Assembly: GCA_964058805.1 (NCBI GenBank)
Contig: CAXKVV010000490.1
Span: 1-50,186, forward strand
Origin: Schoenoplectus triqueter
Lineage: Eukaryota > Streptophyta > Magnoliopsida > Poales > Cyperaceae
Direction: 5' to 3'
DNA: 50,186 nucleotides
Part shown: piece by piece, positions 35,985 through 47,939 of the stretch
Layout of the letters: every line of letters starts with the position of its first letter
Numbering within the stretch: position 1 is the first letter of the stretch
Made by a program: the position numbers and the translations under genes
Notes under the pieces: generated by a model
What the model saw: only the letters and a program-made list of their open reading frames with translations
The model's database searches: none
What the model was told of the DNA's origin: nothing

Positions 35985-37460
35985 TTAATGAGACTTTATT
36001 TTATTTTCGAGTTTTTGAGCCTATAAAGACTTTTATTCTGGTTTTGGATATTCGAGCCTATTGAGGCTTATTCTATTTTTTTTGTTTCTGAACTTATAAA
36101 GGTTTTTATTCTGATTTTAATTTTTCAGGCCTATCAAGTACTTTATTTTGTTTTTGGATTTTCGAGTCTATAAATGTCTTTATTTTGCTTTTGGGTTTTT
36201 CGGACCTATTGAGATATTTATTATGTTTTTAGATTTTTGGACTTATATAGGCCTTTATACTGATTTTGGATTTTCGAGTCTACTGAGAATTTATTTTAAT
36301 TTCGAGTTTTTGAGCCTATAAAGACTTTTATTTTATTTTTGGGTTTTCGGACCTATAAATGTCTTTATTCTAATTTTAGATTTTTGGTCATATAAAAAAT
36401 TTTATTTTATTTTTGAATTTTTTTGCTTATAATAGCCTTTATTTTATTTTTAGGTTTTCGAATTTATACAAATTTTTATTGTGATTTTAGTTTTCTGATC
36501 TACTGAGACTTTTTTTTGTTTTCGGACCTATTGAGACATTTTTTATATTTTTATATTTTTAGACCAATTGAGTCTTTTATTCTAGTTTTGAATTTTCGGT
36601 TCCACTTAATGTTTTATCATGTATTGTGGTTTTTTTAAGCCTATTAAGGTATTTATTCTATTTATGAGGCATATTGAGACTTTATTTTATTTTTGGGTTT
36701 TCGAATTTATAAAGATATTTATTTTATTTTTTAGTTTTCAGACATATCGAAGTCTTTATCTTATTTTTTTTTTGTTTTTAGACCTATTGAGGTCTTTATT
36801 TTATTTTTAGGCTTTTCGACCTATTAAAACTTTTATTCTGGTTTTGGATTTTCGGGCCTATTGAATCATTTATTTTGTTTTTTATTTTTTTAGACTTATT
36901 AAAGTTTTTACTTTTTTTTTGGTTTTTTGCCTATTGAGACTTTTTATTTTGATTATGAATTTTCGGGTCTATTGAGACTTTTATTTTATTTTTGAGTTTT
37001 TTAGGCCTATTAAAGTTTTTTATTATTATTTTGAATTTTCAGAACTATTGAGGTATTTATTTTATTTTTGAGTTTTTAGGCTTACTGAGGTTTTTATTCT
37101 GTTTTTTAGTTTTCGGACCTAGGCCTTTATCTTGGTTTTATGTTTTCATGCCTATGAGATTTTTATTATATTTTTGGATTTTTGGACCTATATAGATTTT
37201 TATGCTGGTTTTGAATTTTCGGCCTACTAAGGTTTTTATCATATTTTTAGGTTTTCGGATCTACTGAGACTTTTATCATATTTTTGGATTTCGAGCCTAC
37301 TGAGGCATTTATTTTATTTTAGATTTTGGACCAATTGAGGCTTTTATTCTAGTTTTAGATTTTCGGGTTTGCTAAAGTCTTTATTATGTTTTTAATTTTT
37401 TTTAGGCCCATTAAGGTTTTTACTATGTTTTTTATTTTTTTGGTCTATTGAGATTTTTCT
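35985..37460. repeat. Long degenerate array of ~40-50-bp units
   Basis: Some thirty loose copies of a unit like TTTTGGATTTTCGGGCCTAT followed by TGAGGCTTTTATT run over about 1.5 kb. The TTTTCGRRCCTATTGAGR core is kept best, while the T-runs vary. Strand composition is strongly skewed (T and G on the plus strand). Not coding. Confidence 0.8.
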
Positions 37461-37479
37461 TTTATTTTTTTGCACTCCA

Positions 37480-39890
37480 CGACTGATTATGTATGGTGGA
37501 CTAGTTCTTGATGAATCGTGAATCATCGTCAGATTCATAACCCAATCCTCGGGTATTCTTCATTTCACCGCCTGCACCCATGATCATCTTCCGAAAATTT
37601 TTCCATACTCTCACGAAAGTCTTGGCTTCGGGTTTTTGACATGTCTCTTAGACGATTTATCATTTATGCCAACTTATTGATTTTCTTTTCGAAGAAGTGA
37701 ATAATAGCACCATTATCTTTTTCGTCGCCCAAGTCTTCCGGCTCCATCATCCATCGTTCTCAGGAATCAATACTAGAGTCTTTTCCTGGACTCTCTTAGG
37801 GTCAAGTCTTTGAAGTTTTTTATCATGCGCCATTGTGATAGCTAGTGACATTGCCTCATATTTTATTTTGACATTCAATACATGATTCGAGCGATGCACT
37901 TCTTTAAGATTCCTCTTTTCTTAAACTTCTTGAGAGGGTTTTGATCACTCCCGACTCCTTTTGGCTTTTCTTCTTTTTGGGTTCCCGATTCCGGAAAATG
38001 AGTCTTGATTGACTTAAGATTGAAGACAATTTCTTCATCAGAGTTTTCATCTATCATGTAATGTGAGATAGTGCATACTCTGAATTGTACGCTTTCCTCT
38101 TGTTCTTTTGCTTCATGTGGGATCGAGCTTTGAAGAACACTTTGCGGGAGTTCGATTATTCCTTCTGTGTATCATTTCTCAACCCAATCTTTAAATACCC
38201 AGCAATTCTCGATCGGGTGCCCCAAGACTTGATGATAAGGACAGTAATTTGAATCACTGTGTTTCTCCATCTCCGCTGGTCTTTTGCTTATTGGCAGGAT
38301 AAGTCCATTTTCTATCATTTCTTTAAAGATTTTAGCCACCTTGTCTCTTCGAAAAGAATATGATTTGCTCTTTCTTTTGTTTGAGAGTCATGTCTCGTCT
38401 GCTCTCTCTTGCGCACATGGGTTGTTTACCTTTATCTTGGTTCTCTCCCGGGGTTCTTATTGCTTTTTCCGAAGTATTAGCGTCACTGATGGTTATTTGA
38501 AGGGTTTTGACCATTTCTAGGATTTCATTATTTTGTACTTTTATATCCTGCATCACCTCCCATTGTTCAACTATTTCTCTTCTATTGACTTCTACTTAGC
38601 ATGACAATTCTTCAATTGAGGGAGGTTATGTTACTCTGAGATCCTAAACGCGGGTTCTTGAGGCATCGCACCATTGAGGCCTTGCATTTGAAGAGTTGGG
38701 ATCTAAAAACACATGATCTTCATCTCTTGGTCTGTTGGTAATAGCGAGGTACATAAGTTTATCTTCTATGTGATTGATCACATATGACGCTTCACTTTCG
38801 CTGCTTGTATCTACATCATTTTCAGGTCTTCGAAGATAATGGTAGATAATTTCTTCATCTAATTCTTCTTTTTCTGAGTTTTCAGATGATTCTTGCTCTC
38901 TTGATCTTGAGTTATTCTCTGACTCTTCTTCATTTGAACTCCCGTACACCGGGATATTACGTGACATCGTGTGTCCTGAATCTTCAGATTCCTCGGATTC
39001 TTCATTTGATGATGTCTCGACTTGGAATGCAACCCTCTTCATCTGAACCATTGCTTGATCTTTTGGTTTGAAACATGGTATGAGGTTTGAAGTGAAACTT
39101 GATTTCTTCTTCTTCCTTTGAAAATGCATCATATTCTGATTCTTCATTTGCATAACATTCCTTGATGTTTTTACTGACTCAGAGAATTTATCCTTCTCTT
39201 TGCTTTCTTTTGATAAGAAGAACTGATTGTTGTGTAGGCAAGGTCGTCCCAACAATGCCTGATATGATGGCTCAGCATCTATCTTTGCTTCTGTCTTTCT
39301 TTGCAGTCGAGAACCCATGAAGCTTGGGATATTATCAGAGGACATGCTTTTTTTGTTGGACACTGCTCTCGATAAATCTTTGAGCGTGTTGACTTTGGTC
39401 ACACTTAAGAGCATCCACATCCATCAATCGATATTTCTTTTGATCAAGTTGACCGCTTCGTTCTCGGTCAAGATCCCATCGCATTTGATGCTGAAATTTC
39501 TCCATCTATTGCTGTAATCCACCATGGACTCACCCTTTCTGGATTTCGTGTTTGCCAGATCGGCTATATTCATTTTATCTGATATCATGGCGAATCTGGC
39601 CCTAAATGCATTCACCATTTCATCTCATGTATTTACACTTTCATTTTCTAATGAATAATACCATTGAAAGGCTGTGCCAACGAGATTTTGGGAAAATTAT
39701 CGCAGCAACAGCGCGTCATTCCCGCCAGTGTTCCCACACGAGGCTACGAAGTGCGCCAAGTGTTATTCTGGGTTTAGATCTATGTTTCCTTATCCTGAGA
39801 AGACCCTGAATTTTGGGATCACATACCCTTTTGGATATTCTTCGAGATCATAGATGGCATCATATGGATGTCCACAGTTTCTAACAGGCG
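37480..39890 (-). pseudogene. gag: Decayed gag of the LTR element (Tat-like)
   Basis: Minus-strand reading. The gag core runs about 39890-39424: YPKGYVIPKFRVFSG, then HLAHFVASCGNTG, GTAFQWYYSLEN, DEMVNAFRARFAMI and DYSNRWRNFSIKCD, which is the order of the plant Retrotrans_gag domain. At least five in-frame stops break it (near 39795, 39765, 39690, 39620 and 39425). A 258-codon open stretch (39420-38644) follows, very rich in Ser/Glu/Asp, with PSYQALLGRPCLH near 39240, a motif usually seen after the protease. The zinc knuckle YCPYHQVLGHPIENC lies at 38202-38246 (C-x2-H-x4-H-x4-C, as in Tat gags). A weak glycine-rich, G-patch-like stretch lies near 37520-37600. A single working protein cannot be made from this sequence. 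Confidence 0.8.
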
Positions 39891-41462
39891 GAAGTGCATA
39901 GCCACATCCTGCAATCTGCATCTGTTGAGCAATCATCGCTTGTATTTCTTTCTTGGTTACCCCTGGTATTCGAGTTCAGGATTTACATGACTATGAAAGG
40001 TCACTGTCGGGTTGTTAGGATTAGCATTGGTATTTGACCCATCTCTTCCTTTCTGGTTTTTGGAATCGACATTGATGCTTATTTGATGAGAATATTTTAC
40101 TTTGTTAGTATCAATGTTAAGATTCATGTGCTCTTACAAAGCCTTGATGGTGTTGGCTAGTTTTTCATTCTGCTTTAACACAGCCATCAGGAGTTCTCGT
40201 TGTTTCACAAGCTTTTCATCATGTATTTCTATGTGATTTCTCAACAACTCTATGTTATCAGGCGGGACGCTTGTTGCTCCTTGATTTTCACCTCCATCTT
40301 CAGAATCAGAAGGATTATTTTCTTCGTTCTCTTCTTCTCCAGATTTGTTACTATCGCTTGTTCCTTTATTTTTCTTGGTCTCCCTTTTCGACCATTGCCT
40401 TTACCAGTATTTGTCGTATTGGTCTGATTTTGTGGGGATCGGTCTTCAGAATCTTGAGGATCTTCTGAAGTCACAACATTGACACTGGCGTGAACTTGAG
40501 ACTCTTTATTTTCTTTGACGTTTGCGATGACCATATAGGCCGAGAAACGCCTTTCCAGATCTCCCACATGTTTAATGACTCATCTTTTCTTTCGGCTTTG
40601 GTTACTGACGGAGATAGCCAAATTTTTGGATCGAATCTTGGGACTCAACCTATTAAACACCCTATAAGAGGTGTATTCTTCAGCCACCGGTTTTAATTGA
40701 GATTCATATTCAGTCTTAGAAGTTATGGGGATCCGTTCTTGTACAGTTTTCTGATTTCTTCCTTTTACAAGTCTCGTAGCTTGAGCGGCTCGATTGCGCC
40801 AATTCTGGCTTACTTGATCTTGAGAGGGAATGATCGACCTGGGTTTGACTAATACCTGATTTTGGGATTGGTCAAAGATTTGACATCTCAACTTTCTAGT
40901 TTTCAGGTTTCTTCTTTCTTTCAAGGTTACTGGCGAGACTGACTTTTTCTAGCTTTGTTGAGGTTTTCTTGATGAAACTTCCCAAACTTGGCGTCTCTGA
41001 CCTCTAGCATGATCCTCTGCTACAACTCTTAGAATGGAGAAAGAGTTAGATATAGGAATATTTGGCCTAGCCACCAAGCGTTTTTGAGATACTTCTCGAG
41101 TTTTTTTTCTGGGAGACCTTGAGTGTAGAGGCAGTTTTGGGAGAGATTGCCTTCTTGGTTGGGCGTCTCCTCCTCTTTTGAGGTTCAGGAGGAGAGTCCA
41201 TGATTTTGTTGTCTATGCCATTCTGAGTTAGAGCAAAATATACTTCTTCTTCGTCTTCTTCTTCAGTTAGGGCTGCTGCGGAGAAATGAGCCACCATGGT
41301 TGAAGCCACCACTTTGGAGTGTTGATGATGACTTCTTGCGAAGGATGATGGTGTGAGAAGCCACCATTGTTGTTGTCTCGTTGCTGTCGAGATATATCAT
41401 TTCACCTGCAAAACAAACAACAACTTCAACTTTATTAGTTTTTTTATTTTTTATAAGCAACC
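39891..41462 (-). pseudogene. 5' leader / N-terminal gag-region remnant
   Basis: Short open pieces on the minus strand (41460-41263, 41312-41067, 40924-40580, 40567-40250) encode basic, Ser/Thr/Lys-rich, low-complexity sequence such as PPEPQKRRRRPTKKAISPK, of the kind found before the gag core in some plant gypsy elements. They are in different frames and separated by stops. No domain was recognised. Confidence 0.5.
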
Positions 41463-41522
41463 ACTTAATTTACTTAACTATTTTATTTACTTTGCTCTTT
41501 CAAAGATGAGAGGAGAATCTTA

Positions 41523-41540
41523 GTCCCACCGGGCGTGCCA
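41523..41540 (-). promoter_or_regulatory. Primer-binding site of the LTR element
   Basis: On the minus strand, five bases (GGATC) after the end of the 5' LTR, stands TGGCACGCCCGGTGGGAC, starting with the TGG that pairs with the CCA of a tRNA. Its position and start fit a PBS. I could not assign the tRNA from memory. Confidence 0.7.
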
Positions 41541-41545
41541 GATCC

Positions 41546-42050
41546 TGTGCGACCCTTTTTCGCGCCTCTCACCGCCCTGAAAAAGGAACTGGACGATGAA
41601 TTACGGAAGAAGGACACGGAGATCCCTCTAAGTGTGCATTGAGATATATTTATATAAATTTGGAATGCACATTTAAAGGTTTTTTTAGTGATTGTGAGGT
41701 CTTTAAGATTCCAATGGGCGCAAGCCCCCATTGTTAATTACCCTGGGCTTTGAACCCGAGGAACCTCTGATTAAGAAAGGAAAAATAAACAGAATAGTTA
41801 AGCAATTTTAAGTGGTCGCTGTAAGAAAGGGCATGGATGATATGAACTTTTCAAGGTAGTCTACAACTTGTGAATTGACTTTTATTTTTATTGATAAAAT
41901 GATTTAGTTTTTATTTATTTATTTATTTATTTGTTATTTGAACTTATCTTATTTAAATTTATTTAGTCTTGAGAGTTATTTTTATTTTAGATTAAGATTG
42001 ATTTAATTCTAAAATTGAATTTTTTTATTTGATAAGAAGAAAGAAAGTCT

Positions 42051-42087
<37 letters not shown>

Positions 42088-45000
42088 TTTACTTATATTT
42101 TTTTATTTATTGATATCTAAATTTATTTAATTTTGAAGATTGAGAATTATTTTTTATTTATTTTTTTATTATGATCTTTATTTTAGGTGAATGTTGATTT
42201 AGTTTTGAAATTGAATTTATCTTTATTTTAGGTGAATGTTGATTTAGTCTTTCACTTTTTATTTATCTATGTATTTATTTATTTAATTCATTTTTATTTA
42301 AATTTTATTTGATTTTGAATAAGAGTTATATTTATTTTATTTTATTATTTTTTATTCATTATATATTTAATTTTATTTATTTTTATATTTTTATATTTTT
42401 ATTTGAAATTATTTAATTTAGAATTTGATTTAATAAATAAGAATTATATTTATTTATTTATTTTAAGAAAAATTCTATCTTATTATTTTTTTATGTTATC
42501 TCTTTTTATTATATATTTTCAATGAATGCATTACTTTTATTTTATTTTCTTATAATTTTTATTCTAATTATTATATATCTTGAAATGATTATTCTTTAAT
42601 GAAAATGATTTATTATAAATTTTTTATTTATTTTTTTAAGATCTATTTATAAAGAAATTTTATTATATTTTTATTTATTCTTATTATCAAAATATTTATG
42701 ATTTTAAAATATTTTTTATAGAATGGATCATAATATTTTTCTGATTTTTAATGGTAAAGAAAATATAATAAGGTAGTGATCTTTTAGATTTTTTGAGAAA
42801 AATATATTAGTAACATACTAATTTTATTTGACAAAAATATCAATGAAAATGTTATGAAAAACTTTATTTTTAACATTTTTTTTAATTTGAACCCTGTAAA
42901 ATATTATTTCGGGAGGAATATTAGCAAACAACAATCTGAAAACTAACGAAGAATTCAGCAAATTATACTGTTCTTTTGAATATTTAGAGAGAAATTAGTT
43001 AAAAACATACTAATTTTATTTGACAGAAAAATGAAATGAGATGTTAGGAACAACTTTTATTTTGAACATTTTTCATTTTGAGCACTTTAAAGTACTGTTT
43101 AGTGCAAAATACCAACAGATGACGGTTCTGAAAATCAGGGGCTGTCAGGATCGTTTTGCTTATTTGAAAGGTATTTACAATGTATTTTTGCATGAAAATT
43201 TATGTACAAGCTCCTATTGATATGTATTTGATGAATATAAAATAAAATATATATGTAAAATTCACGGATCGGTACAGTTTTTTAATTCTTTTCTGATAAA
43301 GGACTGAACTGGACAGCTGAGGGTATTTTAGGTATTTTTAAAACATATGTTTCAGAAACCTTTCGAACAATATCATGATACCATCAATAAGGTTATGATG
43401 AACAACTTTTATGTTGAAAACTTTCTTATTTAAAATTATTTTAATGCACTTTCGAGGATGTTTAGCAATGAAGTTTCAAAGAAAATTCAGAAAAAATGAA
43501 GAATGACTCAATCGTAATATATTTTTAGAAATTTCGGCATTATAACACCGTAAAAAGATAATTTGCAAAATTTATATCTTAATCCAGCACTGTTTGTGCT
43601 GAGATTTTATCAAATTCATTGATGTTCGCAGTTGAATTTTTATTTTTAAGTCCACTGCTGTTCGCAATGAGGCTTTTATTATTTTGACCCTCTACACTGC
43701 TCGTGTAAAGAGTTTATTATTATTTTTATTTATTTGTTTTGACCCTCTACACTGTTCGTGTAAAAAGGTATTTTCCTAAAGACATATACTATTCGTACAA
43801 GTCCCTTAAGTATATTAACGACTCAATTTATTTAATTTGAAACAAGAAATATAAGAAAATTTGTGGCAAAATAATAGACGTGATATAAGACTAGTTGAAA
43901 TCTAAAATTTATTTTAATATAGCTAGAAAGCTCCAAATGCTATGAAAAATTATAAAAAGATGGATTATGATACTGAGAATATTTTTATAAAATTTATTTG
44001 ATTATTTATTTATAGAAAAACTGAAGAAAAATATGAATTACTGAAGTGCTGTCAGCAGATTTGATACGAAACTTGAATCTGATTGCTATTTCGAAATTAC
44101 TTTAAAAATAGATCTGAAGCTTGAAAAATTATGAAAATTTATAGAGAGATGCAATATAACTATATCTAGATTCTCACAAAATTTCAATTAAATTGAAGTA
44201 GCAGAGGTATAAATTTTTTATTTTCGAATCAGACCAGGGGCAAAAGAGGAAAATGTTGTACCAGTATTTGCTGATTTTCAGATCTAAAAAGGCTATAACT
44301 TTTTACAGAAAAATCAAAAAAATATAAAATCAGTTTCTATAGATTCATATGACTTATTTCTACGATATCTGAAAGTTTTATGAGATTTGAAGTAGATCTC
44401 ATCCCATTTTTCTTTTTATTGCATTTTCAGCCATTTTAGGGCTGATTTTGCATTTATAAGGGATTCATTGATCTTATATTGTTTAAATGCATCATTTAGC
44501 TTCAATCTAACATTCAATGATGTTTGTATGCAGATTTGAGCTAAAAGAAAAGAAAGAAAATAAAAAAAGATCGAATTGCAACATAAGAACATCAAGAAAA
44601 AGAAGAAAAATCGATATTGCACATGAAAATTTTCATCTTTATTGCACGAATCAAAATTACAAACTCTAATATACTCTTAATATCTATATTTACAGGATAT
44701 ATGGCTACCTAGATCTAATTTGTAGCTTGAATAGAAGAGGATTTGATTGAATCTTGTATCTTTGGGCTTGATTTTGATCTCAACTCAAAGATTGGGTTTT
44801 ATTTTGTATCTAATTTGAGCTTCAATTGATTTTGGCAGCGTTTTGGATTAGCATTCAGCTTGAGATGGGTTGTGTCTCTTGTATTTGAAGGAGGAGAGGG
44901 GTTTATATAGGCCTAGGGGGTGGTAGATGGATGTATGAGATCGGTTTGACTTTTCTTTGACCAATTTATGCACCAACTCCCTTCATTCATCTTCTCATAC

Positions 45001-46352
45001 TCTTCTGAACGTTTTGTGGTGTATTAGACCAGTTCTAAGTGTTTTAAATGTGCTCTAACAGCTGAGAGGACAAGTGGGGCACAAGTGGAGTTTGTTATGT
45101 TTGCTGAAAATTTACAAATTTGCCCTCTCTAACCACCACTTGGTCACCAGATGATTCTAGGGACTTCTAGAAGGTTGTAGAGGTTCAAACACGTTCATGC
45201 CACTCCCTTCCTGCATTTTAGACCTTGCCGGATCACAATTATGCACCCGAGACCCGTTTTTGCCTTCAAACCCGATTTCAAGCCACATAGTCGTTCTCCT
45301 TCATTTCTTCACCATTTCTTGTGTTTCAAAGCTTGATTAACATCTAATTGATCCCAGGAATTGATCTACAATGTTTATTCAATCAATAGAATGCTCTGGT
45401 ATAGAGTTTGACCAACTCGGTTTTTTGACCCGATTTGCGAGTTCGTGGTCTCACCAATTTAAAGCTTATGAAATTCAACCAAGCCCTCAAACAATCTCTT
45501 GTGACCATGGAGAAGGTGTTTGAAGTGTCAATTTGATCAATTATGACTCGGATTACTTAATTTCATTTTTGGATCGGAAACTTTCCCTTCAGTTTTCTCT
45601 CAAACCGCTCAACCATTTTGCAAGTTCTTTATCTCATTGTGTTCTCCTCTCCGTGCTCTTTCCAACGGTATATAATATGTGGGTTTTCGTCGCACGGGAC
45701 CATAGGCTCCATTTTCGGTTTTGAAACAGTGAAGAACTCGGTACTGTAGCACGGGGACTGTAGCAATGGACATTTTCGAATTTAGCCCCTCTCCATTTTG
45801 ATTTTTAATTGGAGTCCTCCATTTGCTGATTTTTTTATTTCTCCTTTGCTTTTAAATTGTTTCTCAAAGCTCCCTTTGTCCAAATTGCACCAAAATTTGC
45901 TCAAAAATTCCTTGCAATATAACAAAATTTATGGTAATTTTTATTTACCATTTTTCCTCTTGTTCAAGCATCAATTAATTTTTAACGCTTGATTAATTAA
46001 TTTTTCATTATATTAATCGATAATTTGGAATTTCTTTGACTTCTGTAACTCCAAAAATATCAAGTAATATATGAAAATTCTCAGAATTTTATGGATAATT
46101 TTATTTTACCATAAAATTTGAGTTTTGAGATTTTTGAGTTTCGAAGAGGTTTTCGATTTGAATTTGTAGAGCTTCGGCATTTAATTCTTTTCTTAAGAAT
46201 TTTAATTTTTGAGCATTTCACTGAATTCTTCTTTTTTCTTGGTGCTTCTGGACTTGAATTAAGCCTCTTCGGGCTTTTAAAATTACTCCTTGAATTTTTG
46301 AATCTTTTGTCCCAAGTTGCTTTTTAATTCCCTGAATTTTCAGGGGTAAACA
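41546..46352 (-). repeat. Right LTR (5' LTR of the element)
   Basis: 4807 bp and colinear with the left LTR throughout. Differences by eye: about 16 substitutions, one T-run base and one change of (TTA)n length. The small frames inside repeat those of the left LTR. Confidence 0.95.
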
Positions 46353-46357
46353 ATCTT
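46353..46357. repeat. Target-site duplication, right copy (ATCTT)
   Basis: Matches 27745-27749 exactly and directly follows the CA end of the right LTR. Confidence 0.93.
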
Positions 46358-46439
46358 ACTCTCTTAAAAGAGCTAAAAGTTGAATTAATTCAGTAATGAT
46401 ATAACAATTTCGCAACTGGAAATCTGTCACCGAGCGATG

Positions 46440-46900
46440 ATCTCCGTTTGTTTCTTATTTTTCTCACTATGATGCCTCACGTCTCTTTTGAAGTCGCATC
46501 CCTTCAGAAACCTCCTGATCTGTATAATTGCACCCCTCCCTATTTCTCTCTCACCCCTTCCTCGCTTCACCCTCCGCCTCTCCACCGCCGCTAATCCTCC
46601 CTCCTCACTAGGATCACAGTCTTCTCTCATATCACAATTCCTCATCTGTCTCTCTCTAGCCACCCACCTCTCTCGACATGGATCCACATGCCTTCTCCTC
46701 ACCATCTTCACCGCTACCCATCTCTCTCGGTGTCGTTGCCAATCTCATCAATCACGTCACCCTTTTCTTTCCTGACGGGTATCCTTTCTCTCTTTCGCCA
46801 CTGACCCTCTCTCTCATTTTTTTTGTATTTTTACTCTCTAAAATGAGTTTTAGAGTGTTGTCATGCCAGTATATGCAGGGATCTCAATTGTCAACTCTTT
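46440..46900 (+). other. CT-rich, exon-like block of unknown nature
   Basis: GC-richer, pyrimidine-rich sequence (46520-46800) resembles a plant 5' UTR and first exon. An ATG at 46678 opens a frame beginning MDPHAFSSPSSPLPISLG, which reaches a possible GT donor at 46780. I recognise no protein. It may belong to the U2AF65 relic downstream, to an unknown gene cut by rearrangement, or to a transposon. Confidence 0.3.
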
Positions 46901-47493
46901 AGTTCTTCATAAGATTTATTTTCTCGCAATTTATGGTTTCAACACTCCCACTTTTGCTTAGGTTTTCATTGCACTTTGTTTATGCAATTACATTGATGAA
47001 AATTACTTCTCCAAGATATGATTTTGCACTTTTCTACATCAGCACCGCTTTTGGTATTTTAGGTCTATTATGCTATATACAAATAAAATTTTCTTGAGTT
47101 TTCTTGATTTATTGATTATTTGGTTTGGAAAGACAACAAGTATGTTGATTTGAGAAGAGGAAGCAAGATATGACATTTCACCTTACGGAATGGAGTTTGA
47201 CATATTTAGCACAGTTTTGTTAATTTCAATTCCAGTTGATTCTAATGGGGAGACCAAATCGTCCTTTGAGAAAATAGCGTGTTTGTTAGTCACTTATATC
47301 TGTTAAGTTTGTTGGTATGTACATAAACTTATTGTTTTGTCATGTTGTTAGTAATGTAATTTGTTAAATTTATGTGCATAAACTTTCTAATGTTCTCTAT
47401 TTATATTTTAATCTGTTTGAGAACGCTTCCGCCATGTTTAATATAGGTGTGTCAAGTGAACGTCGACGAGCAGAAATTATAGACAGCTGACAA

Positions 47494-47930
47494 CCATCTT
47501 CTGCTATTTTACCGGCTAATATACCAGTTGGTCCTTATGCTTCATTTTGTTTACTTTTTGATTAAATTCATATATATATCATGAAAACAATATAGATTAT
47601 AAATAGCTATCTAATTCAAAGAGCTTAACTTCACTAAATGCTTTCTACAAATGCCATTAGGATTGGTGTTTTACATTATAGTTATTTTTATCAGGTTTGT
47701 CAAGTCTATTTCATATTGATTAATGGTATTTTTGATTAGATGTGAAATTTAGGATTTTTTGAAGTAGTGATTACTCAAAAATGAATTTTCTATTACAGCT
47801 TATGGAATCAGTTAGGTATAGTTTAGATAATACGCTGGTTGGATCAAAAAATTTGTGGTTGTTTCCTTTGTTAGTTTAGATAATACGCCATGTTTATGTT
47901 GGTGGCCTACCACCAACTGTTAATGAGCAG
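47494..47930 (+). pseudogene. U2AF65 (splicing factor large subunit) relic
   Basis: Two exon-like pieces are visible. 47886-47930 reads RHVYVGGLPPTVNEQ and ends at a GT donor; this is the start of the first RNA-recognition motif of plant U2AF65 (RHARRVYVGGLPPTANEQ as I remember it) with three residues lost. 47494-47534 reads PSSAILPANIPVG, similar to the stretch before that motif in U2AF65, but a stop precedes it. U2AF65 binds the polypyrimidine tract at 3' splice sites. The next exon expected was not found, and a stop sits just before RHV, so this is a decayed fragment rather than a gene. Confidence 0.5.
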
Positions 47931-47939
47931 GTAGTTTTC

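Larger units (their letters stand above)
27750..46352 (-). mobile_element. 18.6-kb non-autonomous LTR retroelement (Tat-like gag, LARD-like)
   Basis: Two direct repeats of 4814 and 4807 bp bound the element; each starts TGTGCGACCC and ends GGGGTAAACA on the plus strand, with ATCTT on both flanks. The orientation is minus: the gag reading and the primer-binding site are both on that strand next to the right LTR. The interior (32564-41545) holds a stop-ridden gag region and then tandem repeats; I found no reverse transcriptase, RNase H or integrase motif. The zinc knuckle C-x2-H-x4-H-x4-C and the gag core suggest the Ty3/gypsy Tat branch, which includes giant Ogre elements with 3' tandem repeats. 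The LTRs differ at only about 16 sites plus two short indels by eye, so the insertion is young, while gag was already dead: copies must be moved by a related active element. The class name LARD (large retrotransposon derivative) fits best. Confidence 0.9.

Noticed and set aside
34785..37460. CRISPR-like array
   Set aside because: Units are contiguous and diverged with no unique spacers, and the setting is a plant retroelement.
38644..39420. The longest open frame of the window (258 codons, minus strand) as a host gene
   Set aside because: It is in frame with the stop-ridden gag core just upstream, has a retroelement-type motif, and lies between the two LTRs, so it is part of the element's decayed coding region.
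32564..41545. Reverse transcriptase, RNase H or integrase in the element interior
   Set aside because: No YxDD-like box, integrase zinc finger or DDE pattern could be read on either strand. Heavily decayed pieces could have escaped by-eye reading.
31744..46327. Identical small frames occurring twice (for example 31744-31935 and 45533-45724; 32329-32538 and 46118-46327)
   Set aside because: They are duplicated only because they lie in the two LTRs; they have low-complexity content and no known domain.
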